A stretch of DNA of 64,000 nt from Apostichopus japonicus (taxonomy: Eukaryota; Echinodermata; Holothuroidea; Aspidochirotida; Stichopodidae). The notes below the pieces were generated by a model, which saw only the letters and a list, made by a program, of their open reading frames with translations, was not told the DNA's origin and searched no databases. Shown here one piece after another: positions 12,757 to 24,974 of this stretch; within the stretch, counting starts at the first letter, position 1, and each line of letters begins with the position of its first letter. The stretch is taken from the NCBI RefSeq assembly GCF_037975245.1, contig NC_092568.1, positions 16,699,001 to 16,763,000 on the forward strand, given 5' to 3'. The position numbers were made by a program, and so were the translations under genes.

Positions 12757-12870
12757 CTATACACGCTTGAAGCACTGATCTGTACAGATCAGTGGCTTGA
12801 AGTCGGGCTGGAAGTCGCCATTCTTCTCGTATACGCTTTGCACTTTGTTTACATCTATGGGCGCAGACAT
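12757..12870 (-). CDS. Candidate first exon of an unidentified gene (promoter cassette copy 2)
   Basis: Downstream (minus strand) of two CCAAT boxes at 12890-12940, an ATG at 12870 opens MSAPIDVNKVQSVYEKNGDF and continues QPDFKPLICTDQ to a TAG at 12757-12759. Its character (balanced charged residues, Kozak-like AAGATGT context) looks protein-like, but I do not recognise it and there is no strong donor before the stop; the best GT-consensus (CAAG/GTGAAG) lies after the TAG. A 22-bp palindrome flanked by 8-bp direct repeats sits inside it. Possible downstream parts are an acceptor at 11283 and a minus-strand AATAAA at 8989-8994. Could be a genuine gene start or a decayed copy. Confidence 0.25.
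   Translation of the reverse strand: MSAPIDVNKVQSVYEKNGDFQPDFKPLICTDQCFKRV
12765..12802. repeat. 22-bp perfect palindrome between 8-bp direct repeats
   Basis: GCTTGAAG (12765-12772), palindrome CACTGATCTGT/ACAGATCAGTG (12773-12794), GCTTGAAG (12795-12802). Looks like a minimal insertion or transposon remnant with an 8-bp target duplication. Confidence 0.75.
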
Positions 12871-13065
12871 CTTGATTTGGGGTGCTTGGCAGCGATTGGC
12901 TGAAACCCCAAACCTTCTTTAAGATCTATTTTGATTGGTGCTAACATACTGTGACACCGTCACCCTCTACATAGCAGCCATGGTTGACCTTCCGTTGTCT
13001 AAATACACCCGTTCTTTCAAATGACATGCAGGTTCGAATCACAACCTGCTACAGTCGCTGTGTTG

Positions 13066-13465
13066 TATGGAACGCCAAAAGGACCACAGTGACATGTACT
13101 ACTACTAATTTGACATGTACTACTACTAATTCGAAGTGTAATACATGTAAAATGTCGCGTACTACTACTAATTCGAAGTGTACTACATCTAAAATGTCGC
13201 GTACTACTACTAATTCGAAGTGTACTACATCTAAAATGTCGCGTACTACTACTAATTCGAAGTGTACTACATCTAAAAAGTCACGTACTACTACTAAATT
13301 GGAGAGATGGCGCTATTCACAATCTTTCCGATACCATGTCATCGAGTTGCGCATCTGCATTAAAATAATGATGAAGAAAACATTTTCTTTAATAATCTGT
13401 TATAATAATAATAATAATAGTATATCAATTTCAAGAGTTAAAACTGGTGTATTTGATATATATAT

Positions 13466-13560
<95 letters not shown>

Positions 13561-14437
13561 AAAAACTCGATGGACATGTCAAAAAAATAGAAAACGGCGC
13601 CCAAACGCAAAATGCTGTTTTACATTCAGAAAAGACCGGTGAGGTGCTACTGTTAATGAGCTAAAGTTAGGCTTCCTAGCCTTTTTCTATATGCTAGGCC
13701 AGGCTGCGGCTAGGATATAGTGTCTAATTTAAATGATATTCCAAAACTGCTACTTGTTTAAATTATATACATGTCTAGTACCGTATGCATTTTAGGTGTT
13801 CTACAAAGGACCTGAATATAGGCCTACTATAGTACTAGGTCATGGATTAATTCCGAGCATAACTTAAGAGCCCAAATATACGTTACCGTTTAAATTTAGA
13901 TTTTGGCACAGTAATGTGTGTATATGCAGAGCTTAGTATGCGTAGGATTAGGAGTATATGTGTACGTGTCAGTTATACTATTATTATTATTCTATTATTA
14001 TCACTATTATTCACAAGCAGCAATTTTCCCGTCATTGAAATGTCAAGAATGCTTTTGATTCCCCAGCTGTGCCTAACTATATGCTATTTTCTATATTTGC
14101 CACAGACCTTAAAGGTATAAACTGTAAAATAGACATTTGAATCAACAGAGTATTAAAGAAAATGTTTTCTTCATCATTATTTTAATGCAGATGCGCAACT
14201 CGATGACATGGTATCGGAAAGATTGTGAATAGCGCCATCTCTCCAATTTAGTAGTAGTACGTGACTTTTTAGATGTAGTACACTTCGAATTAGTAGTAGT
14301 ACGCGACATTTTAGATGTAGTACACTTCGAATTAGTAGTAGTACGCGACATTTTAGATGTATTACACTTCGAATTAGTAGTAGTACATGTCAAATTAGTA
14401 GTAGTACATGTCACTGTGGTCCTTTTGGCGTTCCATA
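13066..14437. mobile_element. Foldback transposon with tandem repeats inside long inverted arms
   Basis: Left arm 13066-13401 and right arm 14144-14437 are near-perfect inverted copies. Both ends read TATGGAACGCC and both are flanked by GTGTTG (13060-13065, 14438-14443), a 6-bp target duplication. Each arm carries 42-bp tandem units (ACTACTACTAATTCGAAGTG core); the left arm is exactly 42 bp longer, one extra unit. The 742-bp loop holds a (TA) microsatellite and no transposase. Confidence 0.85.
13458..13557. repeat. (TA)n microsatellite, about 100 bp
   Basis: About 50 TA units in the loop of the foldback element. Apparent reading frames through it (YIYIYI) are repeat artefacts. Confidence 0.95.
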
Positions 14438-14571
14438 GTGTTGAGCTTTGCAATTCTGTTGTTGCGAATTCCATAATATATGTTGCACGCGTGTTATCCC
14501 CATAGTACAATGGAGGGTCGTAGCAGACTCGGAATTGCATTACATAGGCCTACGTGACGGAATCCAGGATC

Positions 14572-14963
14572 CATAGGCGTAGGAGGCGGGGGCTGGGGAG
14601 GCTGCAGCCCCCCCCCCCCGCCCGCCAACCAAAAAAAAAATTGTGAAAATTCGGGCAATATGCTGAGAATTTTTCGGGCACTGAAAGAAAAATAATTTAC
14701 AATGTGTCTTTCAATGTTTAAACTGATGTTTATATTATCATTATTATTGTAACGACTTCCCCAATAATTATAACCAATAGCCTATGGAAGGGTAATAACA
14801 CGGCAAATGATTGTATCTTATTGGCATGGGATGTAATAACCAATGCATGACTATATGATATGCATATTAACATGTTGAACGCGCGCAGGACGCGCGAAAA
14901 TTTTGATTATATTTTCCGGCAAGTCGTTACAACCCCAAATCAAATTGGGCTTCTACGCCTATG
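14572..14963. mobile_element. hAT-like element, CATAGGCGTAG subfamily, copy 1
   Basis: Ends CATAGGCGTAGGAG and CTTCTACGCCTATG (13 of 14) and flanks CCAGGATC/CTAGGATC (7 of 8). The interior shares words such as ATTCGGGCAATATGCTGAG and GGCAAGTCGTTACA with the copy at 32541-32957, showing a family. Confidence 0.7.
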
Positions 14964-16854
14964 CTAGGATCTGCACGGTTCAAGACACTAGGAAAGCCAG
15001 AATCTTATAGGATTGGTACGTGGCGTCGTGGCCCCCTCTGTGAGATTTTTCTCGTTTGCGTAAGGGGTATTTAAATGCAAAATATTATTCCACCTCTACT
15101 CTGTAGCTGCATTTGTGCAGTACAAGCATTCATGCTTTATTAGAGGAAAGTCTGACAAATTCCCCGGCCCCTATACCAGTGGCTTTGCCAATCCTGTGGG
15201 ATCTGCGTCATGCTGAAGTTCAGGGATATAACACATGCCTAGACAATCATGGCCACAAGCAATTATGTTTATAGTTATAACTGGGGTCGGGCGATAGTTC
15301 GGATAATATCGTATGCACGAAAGTTTGCATCAATTTATAATTAGATTTTGTGACATTAATGTGTGATTAATGTGACATTTTTGGAAATCTAACAGCTGTC
15401 GCAAGCTCAATATCAAAATTGGTATTTTACCGACAATGGTTAACAATTTCGATCGAATGTATACTACTCCAACTGTAGTGTGGTACCTAAGTCTAGAAGA
15501 TTATATAATATGTGCGGGGAAAGAACTCGCGGCCTTTCGGAAGTTATCGCGTCGTTGGGGAACATGAAACTTTTTTGTGGACTCACATTCATAGATTCTA
15601 TAAGGGTGAAAGTGTCGACACACGGACGAAATCGGACCTCAGTGTACGAATACTGACTATATGCATTTGTGTAATGTTTTACACATAATATTAAATAACG
15701 CGAAGCAAATAACACAAATCTATTCTCTTAAATATTCTCAAATCCGGGTGAGTGTATTGTTACCGCGTTGGCATAATCGAGAAGATTGTTCGGGCTCGAT
15801 ATTGATACAAAGTAAATTGGGCATACAGTATGAAGGCAAACGGGGGACTGTGTAGGTAAACGGGTCCTACGTGGGTAGACGAACACCACGTGCATAAAAC
15901 CGGTCACATATGTGGGTAAAACGGGCCATATGCAGATAAACGGGCCCTGTGGACATTGAAATAGATAAACTAAAAGACAGAAATTAATCATGTTGTTTGC
16001 AATGACATTTTTATTACAACAATCCATCACTGCAGTTCATGTGACAATTTCGACAGTACAGTTTACCCAGCTGTTTACCCATGACACTCGCAATATGCAA
16101 TATCATATGCTCCTTGTGTTTTGAGACTTTTCTTATTTGATAACATTGGAAGTAGAAGGATGGGGTGGGGGTCTGGCATCTCCAAAAATTCAATGTGAAA
16201 TCACAAGATACCTTGATAGACCTACAGCTCATAATGAACTTACCTGTGGAAACTGAAACAAGGCAGTTTTGTTGTCCCTGTTTTGTATCGACATATATAA
16301 TCACAAGTATCAGTATTTGTTATCCACCATTATCATTATGATTAACAAAACTTGTAAATTTGCAAGAGGCAAAAATTCACGAGAAGTTCTCGAATATAAA
16401 GTGATAACATGATTAAACCATAAAGTCCTGCCAAATAATCATCCATGCAGAGACTTGGACATCAACGGTGCCTTTCCTCCTTTACAAAAGCGTTGATGAA
16501 AGTACCAAATTGCATCTGATAGAGACACCTTGAAAGATTCATGGTGCTCATGTACTAAGAGAAATACCAATTCATCTAGGTGCAATCCTCAAAGTAGGAG
16601 AATAGCAGGATTATTGACCAAAGCAGTTTGCTATTGCAGGACTATAGATTCAAATCTACTGAAATTCAAGGTTTATCATCGACAGCACGCCGGTATTCTG
16701 AACTGATTTTATTGATAGAAAATTAATACACTTTATTAGTTTTGATCGCAAACAGATTTTGATGCCGAAAAAAATCAGAAACTAAATGAAACCATTTCCT
16801 GTCTGTTTGTTAACTTCTAAATCTTGTGGTTCAGTATTCTTCTAAAGGTCATGT

Positions 16855-16908
16855 AACAATGCCCAATGATTTGAGGTTAACAATGCCCAATGATTTGAGG
16901 TTAACAAT
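16855..16908. repeat. 24-bp tandem duplication
   Basis: AACAATGCCCAATGATTTGA plus GGTT twice, then a third AACAAT. Confidence 0.9.
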
Positions 16909-17318
16909 ATATAGCGCCTCAAAATGCTAGAAAGTCTAATAGTGGTCACCCATGCTCAAACAACAAGAAGCATCTCACTGCGTATGTCATATTTTGTTTA
17001 TTACCAGTGACAATTTTTATCTACCAAGTTCTTGTCCAGATATCAATACATGGGTATATTTTGGTGGTGAAAACCTCTGGGAGAGTATCTTTGTCAACTT
17101 TAAACAATTTTAGTAGACTAAACTTTAATTTCAATATGCCTGATACTGATAAACCGTCAATTAACCATGACCCAAAGTGATTTTTGCCACCTCTACTCCC
17201 CCCACCTCACCCCCTTTCCTGCTGACACAACATATTTTCAAGATATCAAGTTCTCTTTATAATTCATGATTTTACTTCACATGTTTCTTCACCCTCCTCA
17301 TTTCATATGTTGGCAAAC

Positions 17319-17523
17319 CACAGATGGAACATCGGCAACCTTACCCACCTGTTACATGGTACCATTCCTTCCAAATTCCAATTCAAACTATCGAAAAAGT
17401 TTCCACTTCAGTACCGACTGGAGTCACTCAAACTCCCATTTTATCGTTTCAAGCTATTCGGTTGTTAAGCCAAGACAAAGCACACAGAAGCAGTGCATGT
17501 GTGCAGACAAAAGAAACTATATA
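17319..17523 (+). other. Possible 3'-terminal exon of an unidentified gene
   Basis: After an acceptor-like CCACAG a 66-codon frame begins MEHRQPYPPVTWYHSFQIPI and ends at TAG (17521-17523). AATAAA follows at about 17648. Proline/threonine-rich and coding-like in composition, but no upstream exons or family could be assigned. Confidence 0.15.
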
Positions 17524-18462
17524 GGCCTGTGTTGATACCATAAAAATGTGTGTAGCAAAAGAAATGATTACATCTTGTAAATAACTTTGTATAAAGACAG
17601 TCGGTGCAAACAATGTGAGCATACACTTCAACATGAACTCTGTTATGAATAAAACATCATTGGAAAAAGGCATTGATTATTCATTACTTTCATTTTACCC
17701 CTTTGTTTTTAAATCAGTAAACAACACAAAACTATTTAAATCCCCCCCCCCCCCAGTTTACAGGTAATGGGTCCTTTCATTGTGTTGTCATGGTTCCTAA
17801 TGTTACTAAACAACTATGGCGCTTCAAATGTTGATTCATGAATATCTAATGTATGTTTCAGTACACTTATCAAGACATTCACCATACATTTGTTCTTACT
17901 AATAAAACACTCCAGTGACATTTTACCTACAGACTATCTCTCACTCTGTCATGAGAGGTTTTTTCTGTAATATTAATTTGATGTGGTTACGTGTAATATC
18001 TTAACTGAGTATCCCAGATTTCTTTATGTGGGATTTGCTTCAATTTTTGTAGTTACATTGTAAATTTGTAATTGTGTTTATTATTTTTTTACTTTTTTCC
18101 AATTCTCTGTGTTCCTTTTATATAAGAAGTTAAATATATGGTTGACTAAACTACTTAGAAAATGTAACGAATAAATAAAATTAATATAACAAAAAAACTG
18201 AAAGAGATGAAAATGAGAAATATCATAAACTTGTTGCAGTGATAAAACTTGTCTCAGTGATACTGTCTGTAACTTACATCATATGGACAACAGGTCTCAA
18301 ATTAAGGATAGCGAGGGGCAAGGCAGTTTTTTTTCGGGTCAGTTAGAAATTGCTGTATGTCACCATGGTAATTTTTCCAAAGTGACAGAAAACACATGCA
18401 GAAATGATAGAGCAACAGGACGGTATCACTTTTTTCTTCCACCAATTTCATGAAGCATATTC

Positions 18463-18482
18463 CCAGACAGACAGACAGACAG
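18463..18482. repeat. (GACA)n microsatellite
   Basis: About five uninterrupted GACA units followed by degenerate ones to about 18500. Confidence 0.85.
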
Positions 18483-20343
18483 CCAAGACGGACAGATAAA
18501 CTCAGAGCGATCCCAGAGGCTCAATTTTTTTTACTTTTCCCTCTTCCGCTAATCCAGTTGTTCTCTGGTGCAAAAACGACTGAACTTTCAGACAGTTCTT
18601 TACCATGATTTTAGCTTGATATAATCAAAATGACCAAGATCATTTTAGGGTTCCTATGGCAACTAGACTTATGGACACAGCAACTGTTGCCATTTACTGT
18701 AAGAACAGCACAGCAAATGGTAGGGGCACATACAGCAAATTGCCATTTCTACTATCAGTTAATTTGAGCCCTGATGGACAGGTCTTACATAATGAGCAAT
18801 TTTTGGTGAGAATATTAAACCTTACCAAGACGGTAAAGTTTCAATTGCTCAATGGGAGGAAGGATCCATACAGCACTCTTCCTTTCAAATAATCACCTAC
18901 ACTTCAACATATAATCAAAGATTGATACCAAAAACAAACATAGCAATTACTCTAACTTTAGAAGATTAGGTAATAAAATAAATTAATACATATTATTCCT
19001 TTCTTCGATTAATGGTGTCCTGTCACCAAACAAATGACAAATTTAAATATTCTCAGCCAAAAATTTATCCCATAGGAAATATGCTTATTTCATACATTGG
19101 ACGTCCTACGGATTACATATTAATAGTTAAGAAAAAGAAAGAAAGGTAACACCAAAAGATAAAATCTATATTTTTTAAAATCAAACGACAAATGCAGCAT
19201 CAAGAATCATTTCAGTTGAAAAACTGAGATCCTCATAACAAATCAGGCAATATCCTAGATAATTTAAAATTCCAGAAATAATTTACTGACCACATTTTCT
19301 AAAACCTGGTTGACATTTTGTGCTATGGTTTGTTAGGTGTATGAAGTTTGCTTCTCATGAAGAAATGAAATATGATCAAAAAGGTACTACACATGTTTGC
19401 ATTTGTAGAGCAATTTGTACATACAGACACCCAATGAACTATTTCCTGTACCTCCTAATCTGTCTTACCTGTGACTCAAAATAAATGACTATATATTAAA
19501 CATGGATTAAGCATTGATATAATCCATCCATTTAGTCTGTTACAAAAGAAAGTGACCATATTTTTCCCGGGAAATCCGAGGAGTCCGAGACATGTCTCAT
19601 GACATTGATGTTGTGTGCCTGATGTTGACATCAAATGGTCAGTACTTAGAAGCCTACCTAAACTATATGCCTAAAGGGAGGATTGGAATATTGAGGTTTT
19701 CTAAGTATTTAGTGGTTCTACGGATTTAATGATGTTGGCAAGATACCCAAGATGAGAACAAGCATATCGTCCAAGATAGAAATTCATGTCAAAATTACAT
19801 TGCAGGTACAGGAACTGTCTCATTAATCATCAGTAAGTGCAAAAGAGATTTTACCATGATCTGGTTTGCCTTTATCTCAGGAGTCATGCATGAACTTAAA
19901 ATATTTAGACATCTGTTAACACATGGCTTACATTCAACCTGCTTTATGAAGGCCAAACAGGTCAAACTGTAATATGTGCTAGGTCTTTCCACAAATATGT
20001 GGATAGTCCCGGATCTGGAGACAGTATGTCAAATCCTGGGGCATTTCCGGGGAAACTTTCAATCAGGGCATGGTACATGAAATACAGGGACACAGAAATC
20101 AGGGACATCTAGTCATCTTACAATCAACTATCAGTAAGACTAGAGTGAAGCTTCCTGAGTAAATTATGAGCCTCTACACACCATAACATGCTGTTTAAAT
20201 AAGCACTTCAACCAAAAAACTATGCTTTAATATAACCACGGACTATCTAAAGAAAACAAACTAAAAATAGAGAATGTGAATAAAAGATGAAAACATTATC
20301 TACATGATCACACATACCTAACATAGCCTAATTCAGCCTAGTG

Positions 20344-20685
20344 TTATTCAATGCATTCACTTTCTGTTATTAGCGCTCTCTCTAGGATGACTTTCCCTTC
20401 TTTGTAACGTTGGCTGTCTTCGACAGCAAATTCATAAATCCAGCCTAGCTTCGAGTCGCAATATTTACAGAAGACGTCCCTGACCATATGTCTACCTGTG
20501 AGCATGATTCGGTCTTGCACCTCACTGAACCATAAATTGACGACACGTTTAAATAGGAAAGCTCTCCCGGTCGAACCCGTGAATCTGGTGCTCATAAGTT
20601 CGGATCGGTTTGTGAGCACAGTGTCGCAATTTGCACATGAAAATATCCTGGTGCCACCAAGGTGTTCAAGAAATATCCTTCCCAT
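20344..20685 (-). CDS. YPEL5: Yippee-like protein 5
   Basis: A 113-aa member of the Yippee family of small zinc-binding proteins; in vertebrates YPEL5 associates with the CTLH/GID ubiquitin-ligase complex. The reading frame is uninterrupted and starts [20 protein letters not shown], close to human YPEL5. The family signature C-X2-C-X52-C-X2-C is intact (Cys17, Cys20, Cys73, Cys76), as are the conserved segments [17 protein letters not shown] and SQRYKEG. The C-terminus stops at TESECIE, about eight residues short of the 121-aa human protein; the missing part is beyond the zinc fold. Just upstream of the ATG a strong minus-strand acceptor (pyrimidine run then AG at 20725-20726) suggests a spliced 5' UTR with an upstream non-coding exon. 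A retrocopy is possible because no coding intron is present, but the acceptor and intact frame favour the functional gene. Confidence 0.93.
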   Translation of the reverse strand: MGRIFLEHLGGTRIFSCANCDTVLTNRSELMSTRFTGSTGRAFLFKRVVNLWFSEVQDRIMLTGRHMVRDVFCKYCDSKLGWIYEFAVEDSQRYKEGKVILERALITESECIE

Positions 20686-21913
20686 CTTTCAAACTGATCC
20701 AGAGTTTACTCTTTCGGTCAAAACCTGTTGGGAATAGAAACAGGAAGTGTTTCAGTTCTTCATCTGGACTGTCAGTGGTAACCTGCCACTATGCATGTCC
20801 ACTTCTAATCAAGGATGAGACAAACACGAAATGATTTTCATCATAGTCTTACAGTTTTCAAGCAGAGTTTAAGTGAAGCGGACATAATAAAGAAAAATAT
20901 TTCCAAGCATTTAGTTTTCTTTCATCCAAACTAATACTCAGCGAAGGGACTCACCTAAAATGGCAAGAAAGAGGAATGGGCTCTTGAAATATCCTGCACT
21001 GACAACAATAGAAACAATACTGACTATTGTTTCTGACTATTGTTTGTTTTCTTGCCATCATGATCCAGACGAATACTCAATATTAGTTTATATCCTTTTT
21101 TTTTTGTTTATGGCAAACCAGTCTTCTATAATCACCATTATTTGCCCACTCAGAAATGAGTCTAATCATGTTTGAACAATGCATGGTACGACCCGTTCAA
21201 TTGTGTCATATGTCGTAAGTGACGCATCACACTAATCACTTAATAATCTTACTGATGATTAAATGAATCAAAGAAAACCTTTAAATAACCTTACCACTGA
21301 CTCCATTTTAAGGATGACGATTATATATGATTACTCTCTGTGTACAAGTGCAATAATTCATCTATAGGAATTGTAACTATTTCCTACTATAATTCTGTTT
21401 ATATCTGAACAATCACTTGTCCAACACTAAGCTTCTTGGCTCTGTGTGTGCTATCTTCTAAATCTCCATATCACTTACAATTTTACAAATATATTGGGTA
21501 AAAGCAAATGGACAACAACAACAACAAATTCTTTTTACTCTTACCTTCCTTTTATCTTAATTCCTGTGCTTCTGTATATGTACTGAAAGATGTTTTCTTC
21601 TTCCCTTATTAGTCTCTTTGAATCGGCTGCAGTTGTTGATTCTGCTCTGAAACTAAAAACAAGTCAACCTAACTTTGGTCACAGCCATAAAAAATGGCAT
21701 TAATAATTCAGGTTCTTGAACGTGTAAAAAATCATAATTTCAAAAGGCTACTAAATCTCAAGGTCAGACACTCACATTCATACTGAATTACACATGCATA
21801 GCAATTAGTTTGCTCAGTTGACAATATTGTTCATTTATCATTACCAAAACATATCAGTTAACATACATGTACAGTTGTACTCAATAGTAAATCAATACTC
21901 ATACTCAGAGAGA

Positions 21914-22321
21914 TTAAGTAGGGTGTTTAGTACTTAAAGGGCGTGAAGACTCGCGCAAAAAGAAACGTCTAATGCCGATAATTTGACCTAGTTTTGAATG
22001 AGGTGTAACAGAAGTGTTAGACACCACAATCGATCCCAGAAATTCACACAGCTTGCTACCGTCAGTAATAAGATCAGGGAGTTGTTCCATAACAACTCCC
22101 TGATTAGACACTAGTGTACAGTCAGTACATAAAGCTGCGGTCAATACACACCTGCACAGTTTATAAACGATACAGCGATGGGGCATCTCAGGTCCAGCTA
22201 AAGATAACAAGGTATCACGTTTCATTACTGTCAAGCAACAGAAAGTTAACTTTTTCAGATGGCCGCACGCGGTTTGGGGCGAGTCTTCAATGCCTTTAAA
22301 GATCTGCTTTATTGGCTCCAA
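21914..22321 (-). other. Unexplained 135-codon open reading frame
   Basis: An uninterrupted frame from MEPIKQIFKGIEDSPQTACG to a stop at 21914. It is cysteine-containing and of slightly higher GC than its surroundings, but I recognise no domain. It contains a perfect 14-bp-stem hairpin at 22073-22104, unusual in coding DNA, and lies between YPEL5 and any upstream YPEL5 leader exon. It may be part of a dispersed repeat or a chance frame. Confidence 0.2.
22073..22104. repeat. Perfect 14-bp-stem hairpin
   Basis: ATCAGGGAGTTGTT, loop CCAT, exact reverse complement. Located inside the unexplained 135-codon frame. Confidence 0.8.
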
Positions 22322-22399
22322 TCATAGCACTCTATAGCTAGGAAAGTTTTGTGATTACGTAATCGACCTGCTACGGTCGTAAATAGACCTCAGGTTTTA

Positions 22400-24960
22400 C
22401 AATTAGCCTGCACACCTTCTTAACACCATTAGGCTCATTGTGTAAACACTGTGTAAATATGTTCATGTCTACAGTGTAGTTCATCATACAGCCTTCACAC
22501 AAAGACCCTCATACAAGCAAAAATATGTGGCAGGCGTTGCAGACTAATTGGTATAAAAGAGGTCATTTTATGACCAAGGCAGGTCGATTATGTAATCTCA
22601 AGAAACTTTTCCATGATAGTGTGCTATAGTTGGGGTCTATACAGCAGACCTTTAAGGCTTTTACTCAGATTTGTTCTTGGAACAAAGTACTGCCACTTGT
22701 ACCCATGGCTTTGGTTCACACTGTTCACATTTTAAAGGAGCCTTCTAGTTACAGTCCCAACCATATATTATGGCAATCAACTACTTTGTATAACTTATGT
22801 GGGTTCTTGGTTTTTATATAAAGCCTAACAGGCATCAACAGCTTCGTATGTCAAATCTTCTGAAATGTTTGACCAAACCAACATGTTAACAGAATGAGCA
22901 ATGAATATCTCATGTTCAGTTACTGAGAACAGTGAAATCCCCAAATGTTGCCAAATGCTAAGCAAATATGGTAAACTGTTATGAAACATTTCTTTCAGAT
23001 TATGACAGTATTTCCTAAATAAAAGGGGTGAGTTTACACTGAGAAGTTGAATACTTTTGTTTGAGAAGGGTTAGCTAGGAGCAATAAGGGAGACAAACTG
23101 TCTACTATCAAGTAGTATATATTCTGTTCTACCATACATAGCTGGGAGCTCCAGTGATCACAAGTCACAGCTGTGATTCAACTTCTATTTTTAAAGTTCA
23201 AGATGCCTAATCTAGCATACATAAAGAACTAGTTAATACACTTCCAAAGTCATTGATGACGTTTTCAGGTGATTAACAACAACAGATGACTCCGAAATTT
23301 TTATAAGTATTACAAATTGTGTCGTAACTTGAGGTGCTGCTTACAAAATTTCGATTGCAACCCAAAGTACCTTGTTCTGTCTGCAGTACAACGTGTACGA
23401 TAATGCTATGTAACGCATAAGCTCGTGTACAACTTAGTTCTATTCATATTGACATACCTTTGAACAATATTTCCTAAAAACTCACAATCGCTTTCTCTTC
23501 CTTTAAACGATGAACGCCCTGATCAAAATTTATGTCACCTTATCGTACTGGAATTACCGTTAATTCATCGAAGTAAACCGGACATATCTCTCTAGAACCG
23601 GCTGTATTTCGTTTCCCTGTTATGATCTCATGAATTTGTTTATCGATGACTAGACGGCTGGGCCAAGTGACCTAGCCTCGCATAGTGAAATCAGCTGTAA
23701 ACAGTGACCCTGAATTACAAAGCAATTCTTGATGACGTCAAAATTAGCATACCAAAACAATCGCACGTGTTTGAAAGCGCGCCAGATATGACCTATTTTG
23801 TTTTGATTGAACTCGCAAAACTTTCGTACTATGCTGAGGAGGACAATAATCTTACTTGGTCACGAGGCCCAGGTCAAATCAAATCAAACAAAATAGCAGA
23901 ATAAAGTTCGCTGAAAAATTCCTCTCATTTGAATAATACATATGTGCATTCTCTAGTTATAAGCAATTAGGGCAGAAAAAGTAGGAAAATAAAGTCGAAT
24001 ACCAATGGTGAGCGTTCAGTAACAAATAACCTCAAAATATGGATCAAGGTTTCAGCTATTGTCTGCCGCGGGCAGGGAAAGGTAATACTCTGAAAGTGTA
24101 AAGTGTGACCCAGAGATAGAAACTACACAAAATTGCTTGATGAAGGATAAGATATTTGTATCACGCCATCATAAATTCTATTTTTTGGGCAGATCACAGC
24201 ACCTATAATCGAATAAGGGGAAATGACCAGGAAATTTATAGGCATGAAACAAGTTTTTACTTTTGTTTGCTTTAGCAGGTTACAAGGTCTATGTCTATAA
24301 TCTTCAAGAAAGTCATCAGTATTGCCCCTGCAGTGGATATCCAGAAAGTCAAATAATGGTCACCCGTGCCCAAAGTATTTTACAGCCACATCTTTAACCC
24401 ACCTGTGAATTAACTATATAGTCTGTTTTAATACTCCCCATTGGCAGAGATAAATTTTGAGGTTCTAAGCCTCTTGGAATGTACTACTATACTCAAATGT
24501 GGGAGCAATACTGATGACCCAATAATGCTTTGAATTCAAACGCAAGATTCCTTAACAGATAAAATGTCAGACTTTTTTACCTAAAATGCCTCTACCATGA
24601 AAAACTGGTATCTCAAGCAGTTTCAAAATGGAGAAGGACAACGAGATATGAACGAGGTCCATGCACTGCCATTTTTTAAAAACCTTTTGCTGGGGGAGCT
24701 CAATGAGAGGGGTCAACAAACGCTGATGAGACATCCTTATTAAGGGGGCCCTGTCCATAAGTTGGGTATTCTTTTCTAAAGTTTGCAATGGCCCTCCCCA
24801 AATATTTTCGATCAATACCATATGACTCGATCATGTTGGCTAATACATCCCTTGTATGATCATGAAAGAACGGAAGAAGGCTTGATCAAACACTTTCAGA
24901 GTTATTTTAGCCAGCAAAGATAACAAAAAAAAGTCTCATGACATTATTACTACGTACTGT
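22400..24960. other. Gene-free stretch, probable YPEL5 upstream region
   Basis: No coding frame of interest. CpG-containing sequence around 23380-23780 could hold the YPEL5 promoter and a non-coding first exon, as the acceptor at 20725-20726 would require; position not resolved. Confidence 0.35.
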
Positions 24961-24974
24961 TTGTTGTGCTTCCA

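Larger units (their letters stand above)
14964..20343. other. Mostly featureless stretch downstream of YPEL5
   Basis: Contains degenerate GTGGGTAAACGGGCC-like words at 15830-15955, the two short repeats listed, and the weak 17.3-kb exon candidate. Its right-hand part may hold the YPEL5 3' UTR, but no clear AATAAA could be assigned. Confidence 0.45.

Noticed and set aside
13031-13052. tRNA B-box-like GGTTCGAATC with a 7-bp stem
   Set aside because: No A box or cloverleaf can be found at the expected distance, and it lies immediately outside the foldback element.
12984-13664. 226-codon frame with TTTNSKC repeats and a YIYIYI tract
   Set aside because: It runs through the foldback arm's 42-bp repeats and the (TA)n loop; the mirror-image arm encodes the same pattern. 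It is repeat DNA, not a gene.
15830-15955. GGTAAACGGG words resembling a telomeric or regulatory repeat
   Set aside because: Spacing is irregular, the words vary and they do not match a telomere unit.
18656-18892. 78-codon frame starting MATRLMDTATVAIYC
   Set aside because: No family recognised, no splice or poly(A) context; probably chance or an old repeat.
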